A program made the position numbers and the translations under genes. From positions 36,685,786 to 36,749,785 of the forward strand of contig CM044858.1 in assembly GCA_024500155.1 (NCBI GenBank): 64,000 bases of DNA, given 5' to 3'. Source of the stretch: Chenopodium formosanum. Its lineage: Eukaryota > Streptophyta > Magnoliopsida > Caryophyllales > Amaranthaceae. Positions 42,972 through 54,607 of this stretch are shown here, one piece after another. How positions within the stretch are numbered: the stretch's first letter is position 1; the number at the start of each line of letters is the position of its first letter. The notes beneath the pieces were generated by a model, which made no database searches, was not told the origin of the DNA, and was given only the letters and a program-made list of their open reading frames with translations.

Positions 42972-45908
42972 GTGGTTGATGCGAGTGTGAAGGTGGAACA
43001 AATGAACGGAAAGTTAACCTTTGTTATATTTGTCAACTACGACGTTACCATTCAACTCTCTTTAAACGGGGATGATATAACGGGAACTTACTTGGTTTAT
43101 TTGCATGGACCTCCGTGCCCCTCATTTAAGTGACTAAAAGACGGTATTACCCCTGATATCAACAGATCATGTTGATATCAGTTATCAACTTGTATTTCCT
43201 CTCCCAGTACATGCCAGCTTTCGATCTAGTGAATAGGTCAAATTGTAGAAAGTGATTACTGATTAGTCCAGGCGGCAACGAGCCCAGCTTCAACATTTAT
43301 TATGCAAAGCAAGTAGCCAATAGAACATATATCCAGCAGATAGTCCTTTCTACAACAACAAACTTACTAAACCTAGGACGACGACTACGCCCTTCAAAAC
43401 GCTTCAGCCTCTCCTTGAATGTACTAGGGTATATCACTAGAGTCTACACTCTACACATATACCGCCTTTGGTATCGGTGCAATCTATCTACACATGACAA
43501 ACTTCACTTGGGTCATTGAGAGACACCGCTGTCATTCAGAAGTTGAGAGCTGGAATCGGACAGGCTTGACATACCACCCATTGATCTGCGCCTGAACTTG
43601 TTGTAGGGTTGGCCAAGTTACTTGAAGAAAACACTGCAGGTTCCTTTGTGAAACGGGAACTCTACCTTCCCATTGATCTCAAACCACCATATCTATATCT
43701 GTTGAAGATGAGCAGAGATCGAGAACCTGGTATCATACAGAAGGAAAACTCAAATCAATAAATAGTTGCTAGACAAAAAGTCTATTAAACAAATAATAAA
43801 CCACAGTAATTATCTAATTATTTTTTAGTCAATGGAAAGGGAAAGACGGATAAATTAAAGCCTAAGATATTTCATCAACCTTTATACAGCAAGAGGACAT
43901 TGAGAGTTGCATTCATGTGTTATGGTTGCAACATCTAGACAACCCAACGAGTACTACAAATAAATAATAATGAGCTCGAAATAATGAAAGATCATATTAC
44001 ATGGTTCCAAATATTTTCATAGGATGTTTTGTGATATTCATATTAGAATAGTAGTAGAAGTAGTGTTCTCCAAGGCTCAACTTTTCGGTGAAGCCCTTAG
44101 CTTATTGTAGCCGTTATTTTCAAGTATCAATCAAACGAATCCCAAGCTTTCCTCTATTTTTTATTTCACTGTTTCATTTAAGTTAACCAAATCATCTAGT
44201 CTATAGCAGGTTCCAAACATCTTCATCGGACAATGAGCAATCAAAGAGAATGAAAGATATATAATACACATATATGGTCCCAAATATTTTCATAAGGAAA
44301 ACAATCAAAAACATATGCTGAGGAGTGAAGTCTATATAGCATGAAAAACATGCATGTACATCAAAGAATAAAACCAAAATGTCGAAAAGAATTCTGGAGC
44401 TCTAAACTCAGGCATCCAACATTTGAGCCCAAGGCAAAATTAATAGACTTGTACTAAATCCCCTTGGTGAAAATCTCCACCTTCATAAGACTAATAACAT
44501 TCTCTTTTAAGGATTTCGCAAGACTCGGTTGTCAGGGAAAAAAAGCAAAGCCTAGACAGACATATTAACGATAGAAAACCACCTAAAAACATCAACATCA
44601 TCCATAGAAAACCACCCACTCCATTGCTACACAAAAATATCAATGTCATATCAACGGCCGAACTATAGATGATACAAAAGGAGGAGAAACTTCAATGCTG
44701 CTCATAGCTCGATCAGTGTTCCGCATAGAAACTTCAATGCTGCTCATAGCTCGATCAGTGTTCCGCATCATTCACGTATGAGCTCGAAAACTAGGGTCGT
44801 TCAATATATGAGCTAGCTCTGGATTCCAATCAATGATGTCACAAATCTGAGGACTCACAATATATATCAGCAAACAATCACCTTTTACTTTGCATAAATA
44901 TCAGGAAAACATTACAATATAATCAGACATGGTATAGATATATAATTTCCTTAAACTAAAACCTTCTTTTAGCCATTTTAGATTTGATAATTGGTTTTGA
45001 ACTAATCAAACATACATATATCTAGACATGCACATCTCCTATGATGGGTAGGTTCACAAGGCTAAAAAAGGTTGAGTTCTTCCCCTTTTTATTTTCCTGA
45101 TAACCCAATCTTCCCACTCATCCCAACACCTTAGGGCTTGTTTGGCATCGTTTTTGGTTTTCAGAAAACAATAATAAATATCAAGACAAAAGCGCACAGC
45201 ATGATGAAGCAAGGAGAAAACAAGCTAACTATACTACATAATAACCAAAAGTAATAAACGATTTACCATGAAACTAATTATTATATTTTAAAAAATAATA
45301 AATTAATATTCAAAACAATTCAACAAAGCCAAAGCCTTCATCCCAAGAGGATGGGGTAGACTATATGAACCAACAATTTATCTCCAACGGAGTATACTAA
45401 TTTCGCATGAAGTAATGAAATTATGCGGAAATCACAGTAGCTTAGCATTTAGATAAGTTACCGCACATTACAATGTTAGAGAAGTGCACACGCTGGAAAA
45501 GGAGGAACTTTTTGATTTTGCAGCACTTCAATCACAAAGAAAATTAGGCATTGATTACTGACATATTGCCAGTGGAGCTGCAACACATATAAAATAAATT
45601 AGGGCACAAAACAAAGTAACAACAAATCCTGACTTAAATCATCAAGAAATATAAGTAGGGAAACACAGAAGAGAACTAGCCTTAAGGAAGCATGCATGTT
45701 AGCGATCCATGTATATATACACTGGATGATGGAAGTTTAGAAACGAGACGAGCCGCACTATAGAGAGGAGAGTAAAGCTGATGTACAGAGAAGGATGAGG
45801 TATCTCAGTGATAGAGCCTATTTGCCAGATCAAAGACTCGTATTTCACCATGCTATACTAACAGTGGCTAATCCTCATTCTCAAACATTTCTACCCAGTG
45901 TAATTTAA
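42972..45908. other. Intergenic region downstream of the PPR gene
   Basis: No gene recognised. A short open frame continues across the copia target site to 43133 but matches nothing known to me. A perfect 12-bp inverted repeat with a 5-base loop lies at 43153-43181 (CTGATATCAACA). A 42-bp tandem duplication is at 44685-44768. The segment near 45130 (GGGCTTGTTTGGCATCGTTTTTGG) resembles one end of the MITE at 51108. The stretch next to 45900 is likely the PPR 3' UTR. Confidence 0.45.
44685..44768. repeat. 42-bp perfect tandem duplication
   Basis: Two identical head-to-tail copies starting AGAAACTTCAATGCTGCTCA. Perfect identity indicates a recent event. Confidence 0.95.
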
Positions 45909-48900
45909 TCAAAAAGATCTTGAAGCATGCTTTGCTTTTGCAGTTTCCTTGAGAATGGCACCAACAAATCCTGCCTGTTCAAGACAATCAGCACGGTGCA
46001 ATGCATCTAAAAGAACAACACAAGTTTTGGAATGAATGTCAAATCCTTTCTGCCGGGCCTCTTCAAAAAGCATGTAGGCATCTAAAGCCCTATTTGCAAT
46101 GCTTAGCCCTTCTATTGTAGCATTATAACAGGCTGAATCAAGTCTACCTCCCTTTTCTTTAAACTTCTTGAAAAGTGCATAAGCTTCTGTTACATTGCCA
46201 GCCTTTGCAAGTCCACAAATCATGATAGTGTAGGTCACTGCATTGGGCTCTAGTCCTAGTTTCTTCATATCTTGAAGAAATACAAAGGCCTTGTTGAATT
46301 TGCGAACACGACAAAGACCATCAATGAGAATGCTATAAGTGAAAGCATTTGGAGTGCATTTCAAATCTTTCATTGACTGAAAGCAGACATGGGCTTCATT
46401 GATCTCCTCTGCCTTGGTCAGCGCATTAAGCAGAGAATTCCATGTGTACACGTTAGGAGTCAGGCCATTTTGCATCATTTCTTCCATAATCAGATATGCT
46501 TCATCAATTCTACCAACTTTCCCAAAGCCATCAATAAGGCTACTATAAACAGTCACATTCAGAATGATTCCAATTGATTTGGCTTCCTCAAAGAGCATAT
46601 ATGCTTCATCAAGCCTGTCAATCTTTGCAAGCCCATCAATTACAGCACCATAAGTGACTACAGTGGGCACAGCACCTTTTGCTCTCATTTCCTCCAGTAA
46701 TTGGTAGGCCTTGTTGACCTTACCTGACTTGCAAAATCCATCAATAATAATGTTATATGCACGAGTATCCAATACATAGCCTTTTTCCTTCATCAAGTAA
46801 TATATTTGATAGGTTTCACGTGCAAATCCTGCCTTGACAAGACCATTTATCAATATTGAATAGCTCTGGACATCTGGAGCAAAACCTCTAGTCTTAATTT
46901 CCTCAAACAGTGCTCTGCCTTTATCAACGTCACCAGCTTTAAAAACACAATCCATGTAAGTATTAAGCAGTCTCAGGTCAGGAGAACAGGCATTACGAAG
47001 CATTTCCTTGTAAACCTTGTGACCATCTGCTGGCCTGCCAACATTGAAGAAATTCTGTATAAGGGATGTAAATACAACAGCATTAGGAACATGGCCAGAA
47101 TCCAACATCTTTTCGTACAATCTGTATGCATCATCCACTCTACCATTCCGACCTAAACCATCAATTAAGGTACAAAATGTTACAGCATCTGGGGTGCAGA
47201 ATTTATGGTCTAGCCCTTCAAATATGGAACAAGCTTCATCAAGTTTACGGGCTTTACACAAACGATTGATCATAATGTTTATAGTCATAACATGAGGAAA
47301 TAATCCAGCTTCCCTCATGGCATCTTGCAATTTAAGAGCAGCATCAACATTCCCTACAGTGCACAGCATGTCTATAACAATATTATAAGTTAGAAGGTTG
47401 GGTGCTGCATCTTTCTTCATGTCATCAAATAATTTTAAAGCCTCTTCTACTTTCCCTTTCCTACCGAGGCAAGTAAGAATGCAGTTGTAAGCAATCACAT
47501 TCGGAATTGACCCTTTTTCCTTTTGCCTCTCCAGTAGCATATAGGCTTTTTCAAACATCCCAACTGAGCCGTAACCCATTATCATGGTGCTATATGCATA
47601 TGCGCATGGTACTTCACGTCCATCTTCCATCTGATTAAAAAGCTCTTCTGCTTCATCAAGCCTATTAGCTTTGCATAAAACCCCGATCATGCTAGTATAT
47701 GTCACATCATCAGGCATAAAACCATGTGCTTTCATTTCGTGAAAGAATTTCCAGGCCATATCCACCTTGCCAAGCTTCCCAAAACAGTCAATGCATACAT
47801 TATAAAGAACAATGTCTGCCACAAAAGCATTGTTTCTCATCTCATCTAGCAGAGAGAGAACAACATCAATATTCCCTTCCCGGGCAAAAGCGCGAATGAC
47901 AGTGGTGAACAGATGTACATTTACCTCATAACCTAGCTCTTGCATCTGTTGAAAGAGAGTAAGCAGAAGGTCAGGCTTGTTAACCACAGAAAGAGAGCCT
48001 ATAAGAGTTGTATAAGCTGAAAACGCAGGTCGGAACTTGAATTTCCTCATAATTTGTATAAAATTGAAAGCCTGATCCAACATATGCGACTTTACACAGC
48101 ATAAAACAAACTCAACACATGTGCTATTTGATGGCCCAAAACCAGCATGACTCATCTCCTCTAATATCTCTTCAAGATTATGGAACTGTCTACTTCTAGC
48201 CATGATCATGAGGAGATTATTATATGCCTCAGGGCAATGCACTTGGCTAGTGCTCCTCTCAGTCCATCGAAAATATTTTATGGCTGTATTAGCATCCTTC
48301 ATCTTCTTTAAGATTGCAATGATTAGTTCTTGCTGAGGCTTTTCACTGACCCCACGTAAAGCTGTCTCTACGCCAGGGCCCCAAGGTCCACTCTCTAAGA
48401 TCTTGCACACATCTTCAACACTTTGGTTTGATAGCTGGACATATCTAGAGCTTCCGATGCTATCCCGGCCAGGAGATTTAAGATCCCTGAGCTCCTGCTC
48501 CGGATGTTTACCATGCAAGGATGTAAATCTACTATGAATGACGAAGGATAGACCACGCCTATAATCCAAATGATGGATAATTCCTGTGTAGAAAGCAGCA
48601 TATTAACAGTTGTAGGATAGAATCCTAGTAAAAAAAACAGGAGACAAATTAAAATTCTAAATATATCTCTTCAATTAATATACTTCCTCTGCTCAACTTT
48701 AGCAGCAACATTAGGATTTTAACACTATGTATACTATCCCCTATATGATTTAAGTAGAAGAAAAAATAGTCTTGTTGAATTCGTCTCAATGTGTACTTTA
48801 TTAAAAATCTAAACTTGATATTTTTTACTAGAATGTAACCAAAGATGTTAATAATTTAAATTGTGCATTAGCAATAGCAAGCATGAACAGATAATGTTGC

Positions 48901-49157
48901 AAGTAATACGGAGCAGAGGAAACATTTATTTTGCGTCTAGAAAAGGGAGGGTCGTACTACGCAATTAAGAAATCGATTACAAGTAGCCTTACAAGTCCAA
49001 GCAGCAAAAAATGTATGCAACTTTATATAACACTACATAACTTCCGAAAAGATAGAATGAAGGCACAACATAAATCCAGAACATATAAGATCAATTGTGT
49101 GATTGAACAAAAAAATAAATGAATTCTCAAGATTTTACCTGAAATACGGCATAGCAT
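45909..49157 (-). CDS. PPR protein, At3g06920-like
   Basis: A P-class pentatricopeptide repeat protein with more than twenty 35-residue repeats and no E/DYW tail, as expected for an organellar RNA-binding protein acting in transcript processing, stability or translation. The main exon (45909-48583) has no ATG before the repeats. An upstream 19-nt coding exon (49139-49157, ATGCTATGCCGTATTTCAG, donor GTAAAATC; acceptor CTACACAG at 48584) joins in phase and gives MLCRISGIIHHLDYRR.., an arginine-rich, acid-free start suited to mitochondrial import, and an 897-residue protein. Segments such as KFRPAFSAYTTLIG, FTYSILIDGLCRVRKFNKAF and the ending CLEQAGFVGAILKET are those I recall from the Arabidopsis At3g06920 protein (871 aa). 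A 5'UTR intron probably exists upstream (donor near 49402). The RNA target is unknown. Confidence 0.88.
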
Positions 49158-50014
49158 GGTTCCTCTTACAAATATCTGCTGCCACATATATTCCAACCTA
49201 AACCAATTTCATAGTTCTGCTACACTTTAGCAACCAAATTTGGCTCAATTATCAAATTAAATCCATAACATGAGTAATTATAACCTATAGTTTAATAATC
49301 CAGTAGAAAAGAACCTTAATTTGACTCCACTGAAAATAAAATTTACAATAAACCCTAGATTGATAAATGACACTCGATTATGAAATAATAAACATTTTAC
49401 CTCAAAAGCTGCTTCAATGGAAGAAGGAAATCTGAGAAGAAGCTTCAATGGAGAAGTGGGAGTACGCTTCAATGGAGGGGAGAGAGGGAGGGAGGGAGAA
49501 GGAAAAACGTGAAAGGATTTGACAACAATGGTGGAAACTGGAAAGAAATTAAGAGAGTGTGAGTGTACAAGTAATTATGCCCTAAAGATCCCAGGTTCGA
49601 TTCCTGTGCTAATAGTTTTGCAAAATTAATTCAAATACAAAGTTATACACTCGGTCAAACTGACTCAAAATACATGACACTCAACCCGAAACCACATTAT
49701 AATTGTTGTTGGCGTTCGTTAGCAAGATCGTTATAATTGATATATTGCTAGCTATGTTTAGACTTTTTCCAAAAATTTAACGTGTAATCTTTAGCTTGAG
49801 ATATACCATATCAATTCTTTTCCTTTTTCTAAGCTTTCGACAGCAGTAAAGGGCTAACAATCGGATTTTAAATAAACACCAAAAGAATTCAAGGAAACAC
49901 CGTATTAGTATTTTAATTTTAAATTACGTGCATCTTTTATACACCAAAGTATTATGCTACGTATGATCCAAGGGATTGAGTCTTGATATATAAAGTGGGA
50001 TTATAAATGAATTA
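49158..50014. other. PPR 5'UTR/promoter and spacer
   Basis: Likely contains a 5'UTR exon ending near 49402 (minus: TTTTGAG|GTAAAATG). The AGGGAGGGAGGGAG-type tract at 49478-49500 would be the CT-rich leader. Near 49594 a GGTTCGATTCC box resembles a Pol III B box but has no supporting tRNA fold. No other gene. Confidence 0.4.
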
Positions 50015-50287
50015 GGCCCTGTTTGATTCACCTTAATTTTGCTGAACTGAAATTATTTTTATTGAACTGAACTGAACTTAATTTTACTGAACTGAAATTA
50101 TTTTTGCTGAACTGAAATTATTTTTACTGATTTTCTATTATAATTCTTCTTTAAGAAAACTGAATTTTACTGAACTGAACTTATTTTCACCGAACTGAAA
50201 TTATTTTTACTGAACTGAAATTAATTTTACCGAACTGAAATTATTTTTACTTAATATTATTTTTTTTAAGGTGAATCAAACAGGGCC
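50015..50287. mobile_element. Tourist-like MITE (PIF/Harbinger), 273 bp
   Basis: Near-perfect terminal inverted repeats GGCCCTGTTTGATTCACCTT at both ends, flanked by TTA on each side (50012-50014, 50288-50290), the PIF/Harbinger target duplication. The interior is made of repeats of CTGAACTGAAATTATTTTTA, which are probably sub-terminal transposase-binding repeats. Confidence 0.85.
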
Positions 50288-50308
50288 TTAAACTAATCTA
50301 TTTATCTA

Positions 50309-50696
50309 TCTATACTTAGTATTTAAAAAAGCAAACCAAAAAAGACATGTGTCATCATTCTATTACACTTTCCTATCTTATTCTTCAACTTAACGTGCCA
50401 CATGTCGTTTTACATTTTTTATTTTTAATTATACAATTTTTCTTAACTCTTTCATTAAACACTTCATCTTCATCTCCCCTCTTTAATTCAACCTTTTTAT
50501 TTTCTCTCTTTGATTTTAGTCCCTTCATCTTCTTTCTATTAAGTGTCATTTCAAATTAAAGTCCCAAAATTTTTATTTCTTTAATTACGTTTTCATTTAC
50601 ATATTACACTCATAATTATTTATTGGTATTTCCTCTCTCATCTCTCAATGCAATTTTCTATGAACAAGCCGTGCATTGCACGAGCCAGAAGGCTAG
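50309..50696 (+). mobile_element. Short non-autonomous Helitron, different subfamily
   Basis: Begins TCTATACTTAGTATTTAAAA after an A, and ends with hairpin GCCGTGCATTGCACGAGC, then CAGAAGG and CTAG (50693-50696), followed by T. No coding capacity; a short ORF inside (50347-50559) is T-rich noise. It starts 19 bp after the Tourist target duplication. Confidence 0.7.
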
Positions 50697-51107
50697 TTAA
50701 TTCATTAATAACAGAATAGTAGAATCTTATAAAGTTATAATGGAGTGCATGAAATCAAATTCGGCACTTTGTGGTTTGTTATAGCATTAAGCCATTAAGT
50801 ATAGTTATTAAGGCATTACCCTTCGATGATTGCTTAGCTTGTGATAACATAATTAGAATCTCTTTTGTTCCTAAATAATCCTTCATTTAAACTAGGATAC
50901 TTCTGTTTTTGAATAATGTTTATAAATTTAAAATTCTGATACCACTTTTTGATATTACTGTCAAAATAAATTCTTAAATCAATTTTAAAATTATCATGCT
51001 TCTTCATATACTCTATTGTATAAACATTTTTTTATACAAGTATTTATTTAATTAATCTAATTTAATCTTTTAAGCTTCCTAAATTTTGGTGGAGGATTTT
51101 CTAGTCA
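50697..51107. other. Intergenic, AT-rich
   Basis: No gene or repeat that I can bound. Confidence 0.35.
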
Positions 51108-51332
51108 TTATGTTTGGCATCATTTTTGGTTTTTAATTTTCTATTTTTTTGAAAACCAAAAACAGGAAACAAGAAAAAGGTGTTTTCACTTTTCTGTTGT
51201 CAGTTTTCAAAATTATCATGATTTTAATAAGTCTAATTATTTTTTTTATTCATTATGTGACATATATAATACACTTTTAAAAAACAAAAAAACCAAAAAA
51301 CAGAAAACCACAGCGATACCAAACGAACCCTT
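51108..51332. mobile_element. Possible hAT-like MITE
   Basis: The ends are imperfect inverted repeats: TGTTTGGCATCATTTTTGGTTTT on the left and, reverse-complemented, GGGTTCGTTTGGTATCGCTG on the right. No clean 8-bp target duplication is visible, so the superfamily is a guess from the terminal sequence style. Confidence 0.4.
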
Positions 51333-51612
51333 AGAAATCGTATGTCGGACTATATTATTCAAGGTATATCTTTGATCTTATACAATTTTTAGGGAGTTTT
51401 GGATTTTTGCCAAACATTTTGGTATAAAATTTCCTTCAATTTGGTAATTGAGAAGATTTATCCTATTACAACATTGTACAATTCAACTCGACCAAGTTGA
51501 ACATGATAGTGTGACCTAAAAATAAGCCAAGATTGACCGGTAAGTGTCGTGCTCATAAAATGGCTAGAGAAAAGGTTGGGCCTAATAGCTAGTTAGCTTA
51601 TAATATGGTAAA

Positions 51613-53080
51613 TTAGATGAAGTCCGTGCGATGCACGATTTATTTGAATTTTTAAAAATATTTTTTTTATTTATGTGCTAAAATTTGTTATATATTTAGA
51701 TAAAATTCCTAACATTAAAAGATAATATTTTTATATTTAATTCGTTTAAACATAAAAATCTCATTTGCCAATTTTGCTTACGTGTCATTTGAATTATTGA
51801 ATTCTAAAAGAAAATAAGGAAAATTTGAATTTTGGTACCTCAAAAATGGGGGTAATTGAATTTTAGTACCCATCTAAAATTTTATTTTAAATTGGTACCT
51901 CAAAAATGACTAAACTATAGATATCAGTACCTCCGTTAGCATTCTGTCAACTTTGCCGTTAGTGGGTCCCATTATCTAATTATTTAATAATTTAATTTAT
52001 TACAAAAAAAAGAAAGAACATTTATTAAAAAAAAAAAACTTAAAAAATAATAATAATAAAAAAAAATCAGCCTACTGCCACCCTTCCCCTGTGCCGGCTT
52101 CCGGCTATTGGTGGCCGAATTCTCCGGGCACCGGCGCCGGCCACCTCATCCTTTTCCCTCCCTGTTTTCCCCTTCCCTGAAACCCTAGTGCAACCACCTA
52201 AACCAGCCCAGCGAGAAGCCGACAACAGCAAATCAACCCACCATCACCGCATAACTCCTCTACCCTACCCAAAACCGTCGCCGAACTGCCGAAACCCCAA
52301 CCCACACCCATACCAAAACCCACAAACCGTCGTACTCCTCTCACCCTTACCCTGAAACCAAATCGGGGCTGAGGAATTGAAGATCAACGACTTCAATTGG
52401 AAGTGCGAAAGTTGGTGGTTTTTTCGAAGGAATTGGTGCTGGCTGGTGCGTGGCAACGAAGCATGGGTTGCGGTGCTTTGCTAGTTGCGGGATGTTGGTG
52501 GTGAAGGCAGTGGGTTGCCGAAATTTACTGTTGCGGGACTGGAGTAGGGAGGTTATTTTGGGGTTTTAGGGATATTGATGTGGTGGTTTTCAGATCAGGT
52601 GGGTGGGGGTGACGTCGTCGCGGGGAGGCAGGGCTGGTGGGGGTTGAGGGGAGGTTGCTGGGCGCGGGGTTGGTCTACCGCCGGTGGAAGCTAAGGTGGG
52701 TCGCTGGTGGTATTAGGGGTTTTTTTTTCTGATTTTTTTATTATTATTATTTTTTAAGTTTTTTTTTATTAATTGTTTTTTCTTTTTTTTTAATAAATTA
52801 AATTATTAAATAATTAGATAATGGGCCCCACTAACGAAAAACTTAACGGAACTGGACGGAGGTACTGATATCTATAGTTTAGTCATTTTTGAGGTACCAA
52901 TTTAAAATAAAATTTTAGATGGGTACTAAAATTCAATTACCCCCATTTTTGAGGTACCAAAATTCAAATTTTCCATAAAATAATAATATCTTATTTGATT
53001 GGCTACAACTAAAATATTTAATCAGTAAAATTAATTTCCCGGTTGAATATATTAGTTTTAATCACTACATATCTTCGGAT
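51613..53080 (-). mobile_element. Helitron-family element interrupted by a Mutator-like element
   Basis: Minus orientation: 3' end with hairpin GTGCATCGCACGGAC, then CTTCAT and CTAA (51613-51616), followed by T. The sequence blocks are collinear with the 3810 copy up to 51817, where the 1157-bp MULE intervenes. They resume after 52983 with TATCTTATTTGATTGGCT. The 5' end is not defined; 53080 is an estimate. Confidence 0.6.
51818..52974. mobile_element. Mutator-like element with ~185-bp TIRs and GC-rich core (Pack-MULE candidate)
   Basis: Long terminal inverted repeats beginning GGAAAATTTGAATTTTGGTA extend about 185 bp and differ mainly near GTCAACTTTGCCGTTAGTGG. The flanks AGAAAATAA (51809-51817) and ATAAAATAA (52975-52983) match at 8 of 9 positions, a slightly decayed Mutator target duplication. 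The interior (52065-52720) is GC-rich, unlike the surroundings, and carries open frames on both strands but no transposase. This is the structure of Pack-MULEs carrying captured gene sequence. The source gene is not recognised. Confidence 0.85.
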
Positions 53081-53302
53081 AGATTTTTAAAGCTAAGGAT
53101 AATATTTCAAAATTTGAGATTATTTTGAGCGAATGAGGCAAAGTTTGGATTCTTCTTGCCAATTAATATAAAAATAATTGAAGTTACTATTTATTAAAAA
53201 AATTCATGTTTTTATTTTTTTATTTTTTCGGCACCTACTTAAAATTCACATTTTAAAGTATTTGGGGCGTTTAAATTTCTCAATACTTTTAAATCTAAGA
53301 TA

Positions 53303-53914
53303 CTCCTCCGTCCCATTATTACATGCCTGTATTCCTTTTTGGGGTGACCAAAATTAAGTGTCTGTTTTTATTTATAGGTTGTACTTTTTACAATATTATT
53401 CTCTTTTTGATGATTTGTCACCGTTTTTTTTTTTTTTTTTTTTTGTGTACTTTAACATCAATTCCCAATACTTTCTTCCTGATTCCCAACTACTTTTTCT
53501 TTCTTTCTATCTATCTCTAACCTCATATGCGTATTTATACTCCCAATTATCACTCCCTCCGTCCCAAAAAGAACGACCCATTTGAGTTGATTACGCAGGT
53601 ATTAAGGAAGTTAAGTAAATAGAAGTAAAAGTATATTGGAAAGATAAATCTACATGGGGTTTATAAAAAAATAGAGAGAGGAAGTAATAAAATAACATGA
53701 AAAATCAAATTTTTATATAGGGAAGCTAATTTTGCACGAATATTGTAGCAAATTGGTGGGTGTTTTAATGTAAATGGGTCATTCTTTTTGGGACAAAGTT
53801 TTGACCAAATGAGTCGTTTTTTGTGGGACGGAGGGAGTAGTTTTTAGGAATCATTTACTTTCTTAAATCCCGTTCAAAATGAGAAATAGGTATGTAATAA
53901 TGGGACGGAGAGAG
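53303..53914. mobile_element. Stowaway-like MITE (outer)
   Basis: Ends CTCC-TCCGTCCCATTATTACAT and, in inverted orientation, CTCTCTCCGTCCCATTATTA, flanked by TA on both sides (53301-53302, 53915-53916). This is a Tc1/mariner-derived Stowaway. It is split by the inner MITE. Confidence 0.8.
53553..53837. mobile_element. Stowaway-like MITE (inner, nested)
   Basis: Ends CTCCCTCCGTCCCAAAAAGA and inverted CTCCCTCCGTCCCACAAAAA; the right flank is TA and the left flank CA. It sits entirely inside the outer Stowaway, which shares only the CTCCGTCCC core. Confidence 0.8.
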
Positions 53915-54607
53915 TATTTTTTTTTTTTTTTGAATCCCAACTACTTTTTTTTTATTTGTGTTTTTCCCAAAGACATATTATGAATTCTAACTAGTCAAAA
54001 TAAGTTAGAATTGAGTCTACATAGTTTTTATTGATTCAAATAAAGTCAAGATATAGTCATACCATTTCTAAAATATTGTTTCAAATTTCCAATCAAAATC
54101 TTTTCGAGTTTCAAATTCTCAATGAAAAATAAACAAAGTCTAAAACAATGAATGAATTTTATTTTTAGGAATGAGGGTGTTTTTTATTATTATTTTTTTT
54201 TTTTTTTTTTTTTTGAATTTTTTGAATGGGAGGAAGTTAATATTTTTTGGACTAATAAAATATTATCTTTGTTAAAATAGTCAAATGATAATAAATGATA
54301 AATAGAATAAAATCCAGCCAAAATTAATCTTTACAAAGTTTGGTTCAGAAAATATATCTGTTCATTTAATTATTTATAATTACTAAAATTCTCCCGCAAA
54401 CCCAAAAACCAATAACGAACACCCCTTTTCCTATTAGCCCTCAACCTCCTCCTTCTCCTTCTTCTCATTCCTCTGTTCTTCTCACTATTTCGAATTTAAA
54501 CCCAGAAAATCCAAAACACCCAGAAAATCATGAATTAAACCCACAAAAATTCCTTATTTCCTTAATTCTTTAATTCACCCAGAAAAATTCTCCAAAAAAA
54601 ACAAACA
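53915..54607 (+). promoter_or_regulatory. GT92 gene upstream region and 5'UTR
   Basis: T-rich and AT-rich sequence with homopolymers near 53916 and 54190, then a C/T-rich leader (54400-54607: CTCCTCCTTCTCC and CCCAGAAAAT repeats), typical of a plant 5'UTR. The exact start site is not determinable. Confidence 0.4.

Noticed and set aside
42912..43133. ORF spanning the copia 3' LTR end and flank
   Set aside because: Half of it is LTR sequence. The part beyond the target site is short and matches nothing I recognise.
45802..45860. tRNA-like GGTATCTCAGTGATAGAGC
   Set aside because: Resembles the D-arm start of a tRNA, but no T-arm or closing acceptor stem follows.
48567..48569. TTG as PPR start codon
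   Set aside because: Non-AUG starts are rare in plant nuclear genes and a spliced ATG exon fits in phase.
49594..49604. GGTTCGATTCC, a perfect-looking Pol III B box
   Set aside because: No acceptor or anticodon stem and no good A box upstream. At most a tRNA- or SINE-derived relic.
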